Positions 10,724-21,135 of a stretch of 64,000 nt of DNA are shown here, in pieces. Position numbers and translations under genes: made by a program. The first letter of the stretch is position 1. Each line of letters begins with the position of its first letter. Source of the DNA: Guillardia theta CCMP2712 (Eukaryota; Cryptophyceae; Pyrenomonadales; Geminigeraceae); the NCBI RefSeq assembly GCF_000315625.1, contig NW_005434624.1, forward strand, positions 513,100 to 577,099, in the 5' to 3' direction. Below the pieces are notes generated by a model. That model was not told the origin of the DNA and did not search any database. It saw only the letters and a list, made by a program, of their open reading frames with translations.

Positions 10724-11395
10724 TTATTTTGATGAAAACGCTCCATAAACACAAACACATCGGTGCTCCATTGGACCGCGAAAATAACATGAACGAAGTG
10801 GATCTTCAAGAATCGGGCCTTCGAATATAACTGGATCTGAGTCCGTCGCTTCCATGTACCAAGCCAGCCACGCCGTGTCCCCGTGCCCCAGTACCGCCTC
10901 ATCCTCCCTCCATCCCTCACCTCCTCCCTCTCTCACAGCAGCTTCTGGCAAGCTCTCCGCGTCTGCATGGTCATGTTCTCCGTGTCGTGGTGCTGAGACC
11001 TGGCCGAGCAACCAACCTGGTGTCCCTGCGCCTGAGCTCGATCTGTTGGCGTGAGACCAGTAGGCGCTGCTGTCTGCGAGTGGATCCGACGAGGCTGATG
11101 AAGGCGATGGCGATGATGCTGACTCTGAGCCTGTCTGAGACTCGCGGGATGGTACGCCGGGTCTGCCGTTGCGCTGACTCATGCCCTTGGTGTACGGCCA
11201 GCGCTGGATCCCGAGCCTCCGGCACGCAGCCTTGAAGCTCGTCAGGCACACCCCGAGCTGCTCGGCTGCCTCCTCTTGCCGGACGTGGAAGAGGCCCTGC
11301 AGAAGCTGAGCGTCGAGGGTGACCTCTCGCTGGAGGGTTGCTGGGGAGGTGTGTTTTCTTGGGCGGGGGACGATCTTGACCTCATCGAGCTGCAT
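10724..11395 (-). CDS. RWP-RK domain protein (copy 2, 223 aa)
   Basis: Intronless, ATG at 11393..11395. Residues 1 to about 190 are the same as copy 1: RWP-RK motif with GVCLTSFKAACRRLGIQRWP, a Ser-rich linker, and WLAWYMEATDSDPV. After DPV the sequence changes abruptly to an unrelated 34-residue tail (IFEGPILEDPLRSC and on). Shared block 10830..11399 is 570 bases, identical to 8453..9022; both borders are sharp. Function as for the other copies: a presumed transcription factor. Either a very recent duplication or gene conversion made this pair; an assembly artefact is less likely because both flanks differ. Confidence 0.85.
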   Translation of the reverse strand: MQLDEVKIVPRPRKHTSPATLQREVTLDAQLLQGLFHVRQEEAAEQLGVCLTSFKAACRRLGIQRWPYTKGMSQRNGRPGVPSRESQTGSESASSPSPSSASSDPLADSSAYWSHANRSSSGAGTPGWLLGQVSAPRHGEHDHADAESLPEAAVREGGGEGWREDEAVLGHGDTAWLAWYMEATDSDPVIFEGPILEDPLRSCYFRGPMEHRCVCVYGAFSSK

Positions 11396-11779
11396 GTTGT
11401 TATCTGTGGATGTACGTGATGCGTTCTGTCTGTGAGATTGGATGTAGGATTGGTTAAGTCGAATCAGGGGAAAGATATTGGGGAAACAATCAATCGATGA
11501 AGTGGGGAAAGAGGAAAGAATGGGACCTTAACATAGGGGGCTGATAACAAGGGAAGGAAAAACCGCATCGTTCCAGAAAAATACTTTTGGTCCGGATGCC
11601 ACTCTGACTCAGCAGATAGACAGGTCCCACTCACCCACCTAACTCAGTACCAGCTGTGCAACGAGAAATAGGTGGGTAGTCCAAGGGCCGACGGAATTGA
11701 GGGGTATTTTACCACAGGGTGGAAGACCTTTACTCCTGGCATCCAGAGCTTTCTCTGACTGGGTAACTTACAGTAACTT
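11396..11779. other. 5' flank of RWP-RK copy 2
   Basis: Purine-biased spacer; nothing gene-like seen. It runs into the GC-rich island that begins near 11780. Confidence 0.4.
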
Positions 11780-12520
11780 ACCTCCGGTGATACCGTGACG
11801 TTCAATCAGTGCCAGATTCCGCTGTGCGCGCCCGGCCAGGCTAGCCTCGGAGCGCGGTGGCGCTCTGACGGCCGAAGTTTACTCAAAGTTAAGTTAAAGA
11901 TCTCAGTTCGAGAACAAGCCTCAGTGTCAGTGAATCCGAGGCCGGCGAGTCGGAGACTCTCAGCCTGGCCCGGTGAGTCGACTACCGTGAGTCCGGCGGC
12001 GGCGAGGCCCTGAGGCTCCGGGGCGGCCTGGGAGGCTTGACCCGGGGCAGCCTGCTCTGTCGCACAGCCTGCCACTGCCACTGCTGCCGCCGGCGGCCCC
12101 CGGGCCCACTGCCAGCGCTGGACCGTACGGTACCCCGTTTGAAAATTCCCGGAGTCCGGCGCCGCGGGCCGGGCCCCGCGCGGCACCACTGGCATCACCC
12201 GCCGGGCCCGGGCGCCGCCCGCGGCCCGGCCGGCCGCCGGGCAGCGCGCCGCCGCACTGAGTGCCGCACGCGGCGCTGGCGCCAGTGCGGCATGTGATGT
12301 ACGGTGCAACTGAGTGACCCGGCGCCGCGGCGCCGCGCGCCACCAACTGAGGCCCGAGACGCACTCAGCGGCCGCTGATACCAGAATCGCGGCCCCGGGG
12401 CGAGCGGCTGAGTGCTGAGCCGCCGCCGCGGCCGGCGGCCGGGTAGATGATGCCCCCGGGCCCTGCCGATGCCCGGCCCGGCTAAGAGTGGGGATGATGT
12501 CCCAATAATCGGCATGGTCG
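11780..12520. repeat. Large GC-rich island with repeat-end motif
   Basis: About 740 bases, much of it above 75 percent G+C by eye (for example 12160..12260). The dispersed motif occurs in reverse orientation at 11878..11898 (TTTACTCAAAGTTAAGTTAAA). Overlapping long frames on both strands encode only Ala/Gly/Pro/Arg-rich text and are not believable genes. Low-complexity CCGG-rich sequence with many TCACTGAG and GTGACCGG-like pieces is shared in style with the other islands. Confidence 0.6.
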
Positions 12521-12709
12521 GATTGAAGTGAACGAGCGGGCGAGGGGTAAGAGCGTGTGCTGGAGATGCTGAAGGCTGAGGAGGAGGATCATGGGTGAGT
12601 GCGTTGATACTCTTGACCTTGTCTATCCAGCACGAAGTGAGTACAAGTAAGCAAGAACTGTCGAAATCCAATCATGCATGAGAGATTGGCAGGTGATAGG
12701 AAGCGCACC

Positions 12710-14340
12710 ATGGAGTGGAAGGATGGAATTGCAGGGGCCATTTCTGGTACTCGAATGTCTGACAACATTGAATAGTATTCAGTGATTTGTTCGTACAGGA
12801 GTTGCGACTCGATGTTGTGTAGCTCCTTTGGATGTCATCAAAATCCGCTTGCAGCTACAGGTGGGACGCTATCTCAGCTGGGACCTCCTTGATTGACTTG
12901 TGCTTGTGATAGACCAATTGCCAAGGCTCTAGCAGAGATTATCGAGGGTTTCTAGGGACATTTCAGGTGATTTCGATACAGTAAAAGCCTCGAATGCTTA
13001 CAGAGTGTTGGGACAGACGATAGTTCGCAGGGAAGGAGTAAGTCAATTGCGAGACATCCGGGCGGGATGTTCACATGTGTGCAAGGTTGTTGCACTGTGG
13101 AAGGGCAATCTCGCTGCAGAGTTCCTGTGGGGAGGGTACATGGGCACACAGTTTCTGGCCTATAGAAGCTTACAGGTCAGTAGGGAGCGGCTTTATTCTA
13201 GGGCATGTGAAGAAGTTGAGTCAGAATGCTATTCATCATCATACTTTCATGCATGGAGGAGGGAGAAACAATGAACATGCATCTCAGGCACAAGATACGA
13301 GGCTGAATGATGGCAGCAAGGTATTCAGTGTTTCTGGTTCATTCAGTCTGCGCTGATGTTCCTGTCATTGCCCCTGACAAGGTTTTGCGTGATTTGATCT
13401 GCGGTGGACTTGCTGGAGGGTTTGCGACCATGACAACGTTACTTTGACTGAAGCTGTGCACACTGTCTTACTCTGTAATTAGGTACCCTTTTGATCTCGT
13501 GAGAACTCGGCTTGCAGCCCAGACAGAACCCAAGGCACATGCCTTGATGCGTTATGATTGTGCTAAGCTTTAGCAGATTTACCATGGCGTCTTGGATGCA
13601 TTTTATCGCATTTTAATCAGTGAGCGAATGCGAGGATTTTACCGGGGTAATACCTTAGCCTTGCCACTTCTGTAGTACTTTGTGACGTGTTGATGTCAGG
13701 ATTGGCTCCTAGTCTTATTCAAGTCATGCCATACATGGGGATTCAAGTGCTTCCTATCCCTAAACGTTGATTTCCTTTTCTCACTGTTGCCGGCTAGTTC
13801 TCCATCTACGAGGCTCTCAAGCGTTTCATCTCCACTCAAACCAAGGAAGGATCGCAAGGTGACACTCATGGGAGGCTCATTGGTGTCGCGAAGTTAATTT
13901 CTACTAGGATGGAAGGAGAGCATGTTCTGCGGGTATAATGCGTCGGATGTTGGCCAGCCAATGGACGCCTCACACCACACTTGCAACAGATGCGTCGCCG
14001 GGAGCATCTCGAAAATTTCTACCCTCCCTCTGGACGTTACGAAGAAACGGATGCAGGCAACAGGATCATCCCTCTCACGATAGACTCAATTGTCACAGGT
14101 CATGGGCACGACCATGCTTGCAGCTTCACAGGGTCGAAAGATATCTTCTATGCGAGAGGTTGTACGAGGTATCTTGCGCGACGAAGGATGGCAAGGGTTC
14201 TTCCGTGGTGGTCTCCCCAGGTCCTCGTGCTTGGGCTGATGTAAAGCACGTGACATGATCTTGTAAACAGCGTGATGAAAACAGCGCTATCATCGGGGTT
14301 GTCATTCGCGATCTACGAGCTCATGCTCAAGATCCTTTGA
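12710..14340 (+). CDS. Mitochondrial carrier (SLC25), probably thiamine pyrophosphate carrier type
   Basis: Inner mitochondrial membrane transporter. About nine exons; start ATG 12710, stop TGA 14338..14340. All three carrier signatures are visible at the ends of odd helices: PLDVIKIRLQLQ in repeat 1, YPFDLVRTRLAAQ in repeat 2 and PLDVTKKRMQAT in repeat 3, each followed by a loop motif of the WKG/FYRG/FFRGGLPS type. The first repeat begins IAGAISGVATRCCVAPLDVI, and the wording KIRLQLQ and KKRMQ resembles the TPC1/SLC25A19 group, so thiamine pyrophosphate is my best substrate guess; the subfamily is inference. The last exon ends TALSSGLSFAIYELMLKIL. Confidence 0.82.
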
Positions 14341-14464
14341 CAAAGTTGAGGCAAGTCATCACTATAAATCCTACAGTGCTCAGAGACAACCAGGACTGCT
14401 TGTGAGCAGACGCATTTGATTAACATTAGAATCACACAAGAACGATCCCATCATGACATTCTTC

Positions 14465-14843
14465 TTAGTAAACACCGTAGCCATGCACATTGTACTGCAA
14501 ACCAAGTCAGCCTTGGCAACGAAACACGAAAGTCTACGCACATTTGGCCAGCTAGACCAGTCCACAGGAGTCCATGTCGTGTGAGCCTGTGGGTTAAAGG
14601 AGCCAGAAGAAGGGTCGGACTCATAGGGATGGATGGTCACGGCTGGATTTCCTTCGCCCTGCAGGTAGGCGCCCCAGGGCTCGTCAGCCTTGTACCAGTT
14701 GCCGCCCATTGTGGTATCGAACCTGGAGGAGGAAGTCAGCAGGAGAAGACGAGTTCCACATCATGCGCTTACATGGAGTAGGGATCGTTCCTGCCTCCGT
14801 TGGGAGATGCGTACAGCATCGCGCCTCTGAAAAACGGGAGCAT
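14465..14843 (-). CDS. Small Trp/Tyr/Gly-rich protein, possibly 5'-truncated
   Basis: Three exons ending in TAA at 14465..14467. Reading starts at ATG 14841..14843 (MLPFFRGAMLYASPNGG); the introns are about 50 bases. The product (about 90 aa) is rich in Gly, Pro, Trp and Tyr, with GGNWYKADEPWGAYLQGEG and a terminal VDWSSWPNYNVHGYGVY. No family recognised. A stop codon lies in frame just upstream of the ATG and a GC-rich island begins about 70 bases further, so the original 5' part may be missing. Reading frames are continuous across both splices, which supports it as real. Confidence 0.5.
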
Positions 14844-14914
14844 GATGGCTCTTCGTTCCGCCGAGCGAGTCCACACGCATCAAATGTATCCTTGGAGATA
14901 TCAATGTTCTGCGG

Positions 14915-15240
14915 CCTTGAGCCAGACGGCCGTCCGACCGGGTGCCGGGCCCGGCCAGATCCGCCGGTGCCACTTTTTAACTTAACTTTGAGTAAATCAG
15001 CCTTGTGACTCCGTACCCCGGTGGGCCCGGGACTACTCCCGCAGGCGGATGGAATGTAGGGTAGGGTCCTAGAACTTTGGCAGCCGTTGGAATCGGATGC
15101 GACATGCCATGATGGCGAGCGCTGAGTGTGGCACTGAAAGGATGAGGCTCAGCGGCCGCTACTTGTCGGACTCTCGGAGGCTCAGTTGATGATCGCTGCC
15201 AGTGACCCCGATACTAATCCGATCTAGAGTCTGTCTTTGC
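14915..15240. repeat. GC-rich island with forward repeat-end motif
   Basis: Contains TTTTTAACTTAACTTTGAGT (14974..14993) followed by AAATCAG. High-GC sequence on both sides, with CCGGGCCCGG-type runs. It lies just upstream of the truncated-looking gene 14465..14843. Confidence 0.55.
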
Positions 15241-15469
15241 CTTGTCATAGTACGTGCGGCTTGCGGTTAGCTGACTCTTAGAACTGATCACCGTCGGTGA
15301 CGGAAGATCGGAAGATGATGATCATTGTGTGAAAGTCAGGCCAGTGTGAGCCTTGAGTGCCGTGAAGACGCCCCACCGTGCAGTCCATCAAGTTCCTGGC
15401 AACCGAAACATTCTGATTTGTTCTGATTGCTTCTGATTCAGTTGTTCAACTTCGGAAGTAGTTGCGGCG

Positions 15470-16396
15470 ATGGACGTCCAAGACCGTCACTTCCCGGACA
15501 ACAGGTTTGACTATCAACACTCCGAGAATGGTGAGACCTTTTTCTTCCACGCGATCGTTTTCTTCCACACTGTCAAGTTGTGCAAACATTCAAATCTTTC
15601 AGGTGGAGGAGCAAACACTGACGTCCACCAACATGCATCATCGAATCTCTTTGCATATCTCTTGCAGTGCAGGTTGTTGCCTTGTCATCGCTTCACCCAG
15701 TGACTGCTCTGCCCCACAGGAAAAGGTCGAGCTGGACCCCGAGCTTTCTGTGGCACAAGGTTTCGGTTGAGCCATGGCAGATTCCCCTGGACAAGTCTGT
15801 GCTGGACGAGGACGAGGAGGAGAGACATCGGGTTGAACGGGAGTTCGCGCAGAAGCATCATCCCTTGGGCAAGAAGGACCATGAGGTCGCTCGGCAGAAA
15901 GTCAAGGTCCCCAGACTTGCCTTGAGCAAACTGCCTCGCAACGCGGAGTGGACTTGCAATCCTGCATCGAAGCAGATCCTTCCTCCTTACCTGACGGCGA
16001 GGAGGCGATTGGTATCTGCGAGCACCCGCCCCAGGAGTGACAGGAAGGAGGGGTGAGGCGACCAGCGACCTATCTTGAGGCATTGCCCTGAAAGATGTCT
16101 TGTTCAGTTCCATGACTGCGCGGTTCTATGAATTGTCACGGGGAGTTGATGAAGATGTGCTCGTGGACTCATCGAACTTGTCTCATCACAAGTTCCGTCC
16201 GACCGAGTAAGCCCAGTGTTGCAGGCGACGTTGGCTGATATTCTTCTTCAGCTTCGCAGGAAAAAACCTCATGATGCATGAGAGTACATGGGAGTCTGGT
16301 AGCACAAGCCAGTCCGGTGACGCGAAGGGAAGGGCGTTGAAGAGAAGCCAGAAGGTAAACCAGTCGTTCATGTCTGTGAACGAGCTTCTGACTTGA
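15470..16396 (+). CDS. Uncharacterised basic/acidic hydrophilic protein
   Basis: Four exons: 15470 (MDVQDRHFPDNRFDY) to about 15530; about 15700..16036; about 16079..16208; about 16254..16396, ending in TGA at 16394..16396. The second exon is strongly charged (LDEDEEERHRVEREFAQKHH and KDHEVARQKVKVPRLALSKL). The protein is predicted soluble, about 220 aa, with no signal or membrane segment. The chosen splices keep one frame through 44-46-base introns, typical for this window. No family recognised. It is convergent with the PhzF gene, leaving about 140 bases between the stops. Confidence 0.55.
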
Positions 16397-16533
16397 TGCA
16401 AGTGTTATGAAAAGTTGATGAGGGAGCTACAGATACTTGATAACCAATGATATCAATGAATGGACTGGGACGGGACACTGCGATCCTCTGATCACTGAGG
16501 GCATGCTAACAATGTACATGAACATCGCAGTGA

Positions 16534-18303
16534 CTAGAGTACGGGCATCATCATTCTTCCTTGAATGACACTGCATGCATGCCCTGACACAACCAAGCTA
16601 GAAGATCCCTGCGTGTTGCTCATATTGCAGAAGAAGCAGACATGAACATTTCGCACCTCAATTCCTGCAATCATCTTTCCCCACAGCTCTCCTGTTCTCG
16701 CTGAGACTTGTGAGGAGAAGAGCTCATCCTGCGAACAAACCGTCAGATTGAGAGAGGAGGTGAGACTGAGTTGCCGCTACCTTGCCAAGCTTCTGCCTCC
16801 AGTAGGGTACAAGTGAGCACTGCGCAGAACCAGTGACAGGATCCTCGAAGATGCCCAGCTTCGGCGCAAAGAATCGGTAAACAAAGTCATAGTTTCCTGC
16901 ACGAGTAAGAAAGAAAGATTTCAGCTGGCTATTTTATGAACCATTCGCGAACCTTCTTTGCTTCCAACAGCAGTTATAATGATGGCATCGCTTGGAAGAG
17001 AGGCTTGAAGAGCATGTTTCATGGCAAACACAAATATGCTCAATGCACATACCAATGTCCGCCATGTTTGGCTTGAACTCGAGTACAGTGTCTACGCTGT
17101 TGAAGAGCGAGAGAAAGTGAGAATACAAGAAGATCCACATCAATTCAAATATGATCAAATCAATGCGATAAATTCCATTTCAACGATCAGGACAAACAGA
17201 CCAATAAACCAGAGAGGGGGTGGGGAGAGGGAGGGAGGGAGGGAGGGAGGGAGGGAGGGACAGGGAGAGCGAAATTCGACCTAGGAAACACCACAACAGC
17301 GTCTCTCAGCGGCTCTTCCCACAAAACCTGATAAGGGCTCAAAACGATGAGGAGGGAGGTAAAGGTTTACCTCAGCTATTGCAGGAACTCCTAACTTCTG
17401 CTCGAACAGCTGTTTTGAAGTCACCATGGTAGTGCACTCTATATAACGATCTTTACCTCCAAGAGATCCGGTCGTGCCTTGGGGTTGAAAACAGGGAAAA
17501 TCTTGATGAACAAGCTTAATCTTATCCTCGAGTAATCATTTCTCTACCATTTCAATTTTCCCGTCAGCACCAGTGGATACCTTGAAATTCATTAGGCATC
17601 AATATGGTCAAAGTGATTACATCTTCACCTCGAGAACACCACTTCTTGTGTGAAAGAAGATCTTCTTGACATTTGGTTGCTTGTTGAATATGCTGTGCGC
17701 TGTTGCAAGTGTCGCATGCCCGCAGATGTCAACCTGATTGAGTACCACCATCATCTTCATCAGTGTCATCATTGTCATCATCAGGATAATCGTCATCGTC
17801 TTCACCCATCGTGATCACAATCATCGTAATTTTCTTCCTCATAACCCTCGCTATCCTCGTTTCCTCCTCCTCCCTCTTCTTCTCCGCTTCCTCCTCTTAG
17901 TCATGATCGTTCACCTCAACTTTAGGGGTAAACCAGCGAAGGTCGGCGACAAGTTCACTCTCAAGTTCGCACTTCCTCCTCTTCCAGAAAGCAGTTTCCT
18001 AAAGAGAAACCAGTTCGACAAGAGTGTAACAACTTGTGTGGGACTTTACCGACAAGTTGTTTTCTTCTGCCATCATCTGTATAACATTCTTTAAACCATC
18101 GCCAACCGTAACGAAAGCAAACCTGGAGAACACGGTCGGGAGGAAACGCGTCCTCAGAGATCTCGATAACTGCAGCAGGATTGCCCTTGAAGCAAGTGCG
18201 TGTGAAGGCATCCACCTGATGGCAAGGATGGTGAGCTTGACGTCCTCGCACCCACCCGCCCTCCCGCCACGACCATTTCTGTTTTCCCTCTGAGTGTTCC
18301 CAT
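16534..18303 (-). CDS. PhzF family isomerase/epimerase-like protein
   Basis: Phenazine-biosynthesis-like (PhzF) fold, two diaminopimelate-epimerase-like halves. Seen: N-terminal VDAFTRTCFKGNPAAVIEIS, the NNLSETAF block created by splicing (the Glu is the usual catalytic position), RWFTPKVE followed by DICGHATLATAH, and the second-half motif EDPVTGSAQCSLVPYW. The last exon reads GHACSVIQGRMMMPVL with TAG at 16534..16536. I propose the ATG at 18301..18303 (MGTLRGKTEM) spliced directly to VDAF, since no ATG is in frame just upstream of VDAF. Substrate unknown; many PhzF proteins of eukaryotes are uncharacterised. Confidence 0.82.
17220..17262 (+). repeat. GGGA tandem repeat in a PhzF intron
   Basis: A run of GGGAGGGA units on the plus strand, within an intron of the minus-strand gene. 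It has G-quadruplex potential. Confidence 0.8.
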
Positions 18304-19113
18304 GGATAACCAACTACATCCCTCCAGCCATGTAATAGCGCTCAGCCAGGGCCATCATGTACGCAGGGAGCTCTTTAAGAGCTCCTCTTAGCCTCTCGCT
18401 CTCTCCCTCCTCACCTGCTCCAAGCTCACTCGTCGCCCTGACTCCATAGCTATCCTCACAAGCTCGCCGCCTGTCGGGCAGCCCGGGCCCGGACTACATC
18501 CGGCGGAACTCCGAGGGTGGGGGCGCAAAGTTTAGATATGTTAAGGGTGGGTGGTTTGCTTTAAGTGAAAGAGGGGTACCTGCTGTGTATTTGCATGACC
18601 AAGAGAGTCCAAGGGGTACCAGGATCGGGTGTAAAGAGGTGGGGTCCTATCCCCTTTTCGAGGCATGGTTTCATGGGGTAGGGTGGGAGAGAATGCTGTT
18701 GGACCCCTGAAGCCCCAACGAAGTGTTAAGGGTGTGACGTGTAGTTTGATTGGGAGGGGTACGGTGTTTTGTGTAGGGGTGTCTCAATATTCAAAACAGT
18801 TTGAAAGAGAGGGTGGGTGGGAAGGCGTATGGAGTGTTCGAAGATGGTGGGGGTGGGGGTTCATAGGTTATAAGGCGGATCCCGTAGAAGGTTCCTCGGA
18901 AGTGGCCGCGGCAATGGCAGCTAAGGTGAGGTTGAGCTATTAATGCGACAAATATGTCCCTACATTATCACTCCTGGCCGTGTAGAGAGCAATCTTGATG
19001 TTTTATATGCCACTCCTTCATCATCTCGCGAACATGCTTCTCATCGAACAGGATACTATGTGGCACTTGAAATTGTTTCAAGATGTGATTTAGCAAAATA
19101 TTGTTGGAGAGAA
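18304..19113. other. G-rich spacer between divergent PhzF and Fe-SOD genes
   Basis: Shared upstream region of two divergent genes. At about 18530..18900 it carries many GGGGTA/GGGTGG pieces spaced through otherwise mixed sequence, the same style as 32340..32400 and 62035..62230 (and, on the other strand, 27860..27960 and 29770..29950). A short GC-rich stretch sits at 18475..18520. No gene seen; the frame 18665..18943 lacks any domain. Confidence 0.4.
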
Positions 19114-20163
19114 ATGTCTGGCCCTGACGCAGATTTTCTTCTTCAGATCTTCTCGCTCGCTCTTTTGGTTGTGTCTACTCAGGCTTATGCACCCACCTTC
19201 ATGGGTACCAGGCTTCCGCTTCGCAAGGTGATGTGGTACGAAAATCCTATAGCATGGCTGAAATCACGAAAACTAGGCAAGCAATGCTGCTTCCTTGTCG
19301 ATGAAGATTGAGCTTGCTCCTCTTCCTTACGACTACACTGCTCTTGAGCCCAAGATCGGCAAGCGCACCCTGGAGATCCACCATGACAAGCATCACGCCA
19401 AGTATGTCAACGTGGCAAACCAGATGATCGAGGGAACCGACATGGAGAAGGATGACTGCGCCACCATCGTCATGAAGTCCCACAAGGCCGGCAACCAGGG
19501 CCTCTTCAACAACGCTGCTCAGGTATTTCTCAATCAATCCTGATAGCTACCGTCCATGATTCGCGATGCCTCCTAGGCCTGGAACCACGATTTCTACTGG
19601 AAGTGCATGAAGCCAGGAGGCGGCGGCAAGCCAACTGGTGCCATCGCTGATCAGATCAACAAGGACTTTGGCTCTTATGACGAGTTCAAGAAGCAGGTAA
19701 ATTTAGAGAGTTGCCGTTATCAACTACTTTGCCTCGTTGATGCGTGTTTTGTCTCCTTGCAGTTCGAGGTCGCCGGAAACACCGCTTTTGGATCTGGATG
19801 GGCTTGGCTCTCGTGGGATGGATCTAAGCTCGTAAGAGTGTCCGTGTTGATAAGACCAACGCTGAATGAGGTTTTCAGGTTGTTGACAAGACCATCGGAG
19901 CGGGCAACCCCATCACTGATGTACTGAAGGAGTTGGTTTGTATTCGAACTGATCCAAATGCAGGGAAAGAAGCCTCTCCTTACCATGGATGTGTGGGAGC
20001 ATGCTTACTACTTGGACTACCAGAACATGCGGTATTCAATCTCGAATTATGTGATGTTGTCTGGAGTCTCATTTCGGTATGCAGCGCTACCTATTGCACC
20101 GATTTCCTTGACAGCCTGGTCAACTGGGACTTCGTCAACCAGAACTTTGCTAGTGCCAAGTAA
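19114..20163 (+). CDS. sodB: Iron superoxide dismutase, plastid-targeted
   Basis: Converts superoxide to H2O2 and O2; expected in the plastid. Exon 1 (19114..19227) encodes a signal peptide ([19 protein letters not shown]) followed by [12 protein letters not shown], a bipartite plastid presequence of the kind used by complex algae. The mature part opens [19 protein letters not shown]. Metal ligands are visible: His in [13 protein letters not shown], His in [10 protein letters not shown], and Asp/His in [23 protein letters not shown] and the PGGGGKPTG turn fit the Fe type rather than the Mn type. Six exons; the 46-base intron after NPITD rejoins to [11 protein letters not shown]. Stop TAA 20161..20163. 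Confidence 0.93.
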
Positions 20164-20217
20164 ATGTTATTGTTCAAGTAAACACGTTGCAATCATAGAA
20201 ACATTCTTGACTCCCCG

Positions 20218-20480
20218 AGGCGGCACTTCGGAAATTCCGAAGTTCCCGGCTGCGGCCGGCCGCCTTTGGCCGCCGGTCCCGGTGGCTCGACCGGGGCGGG
20301 GCTGGGCCGCCGCTCGGGCCCCCGAGAGGTTGCCGTCACCTAGTCACCGGGGGCACCCGCCGCCGGCCCGCCTCCCGGAATGCCCCGGGCCGCGCCCGGC
20401 CGGGGCCGCGCGGCCTGCCTGCCCGGGCCGGCCGCCACTTTCCGAAGTTCAATCCGACGGCGATGTCCGATGATCGATAC
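20218..20480. repeat. GC-rich island bounded by ACTTCGGAA / TTCCGAAGT motifs
   Basis: Begins 55 bases after the SOD stop. The left end is a perfect palindrome, ACTTCGGAAATTCCGAAGT at 20225..20243; the right end has ACTTTCCGAAGTTC at 20437..20450. In between, 190 bases are almost pure G/C. It lacks the AACTTAACTTTGAG motif, so it may be a second element type. Confidence 0.55.
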
Positions 20481-21135
20481 TGAGGCGGTGACCACAACAA
20501 TGGATGACCAGAGTAGCCGCGGATCATGGCTGCATGAGTTGAGGGCGGGCTCCTGCAGCCAGGTGTCCCTACATAGAGTTGCGAGGGATGTAAGGAGAAG
20601 GAGGAACGATGAGGGCAGAGGATGCAGAGCAGCAGAGAGCGGGAAGGGAGAGATGAGTGTGGATAGGGGGTCGTTGAGATGTTGATGAAGGGGAAGCGGA
20701 AGAATGGTGATGAAAGGGACCGAGGCGGAAGGGCTGGAAGTGAGGGCAAAGAAAGGGGAGATGCAACCTGAAGATGAATTAATACATGCAAGGGGGGATG
20801 ATAGCAATAGACGTAGACTAGAGAAGGGTTGGGACAAGAAGCCAAGGGAGGAAGAAGGCTGAATCAGAAGGAAAGGGCAAAAAGTTGAACGAGATAGGCA
20901 ATGATGGTCTCAATTCCTTGGGAGCTTAGCAGAGGCATCGTTTGAGACGTTTAGTTTGGAATGAGGGGGGCAAAGATGTCGTTGACTTCGATCAAATCTT
21001 AAATCCACATGGACTCCTGTAGTCTTGCTATAGAGATCAGAGATGTTCGGGCGCCCTCGCATGGTGTAGCATGTTGGAGTTTGCTGTTTGTAATGGCCAG
21101 CATCAGCGTCGCTGACTCGTAAGACTATCAGAGCC
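20481..21135. other. Spacer upstream of SAM50 gene
   Basis: GA-rich on the plus strand (20560..20780). Long minus-strand frames here are Ser/Leu/Pro-rich and follow from composition. No supported gene. Confidence 0.4.

Noticed and set aside
11806-12671. Several long frames in the GC-rich island
   Set aside because: Ala/Gly/Pro/Arg-only composition expected from about 75 percent GC; frames on both strands overlap fully.
18665-18943. 92-codon plus-strand frame
   Set aside because: Lies in GGGGT-rich spacer, Gly/Trp/Val-rich by composition, no similarity to a family.
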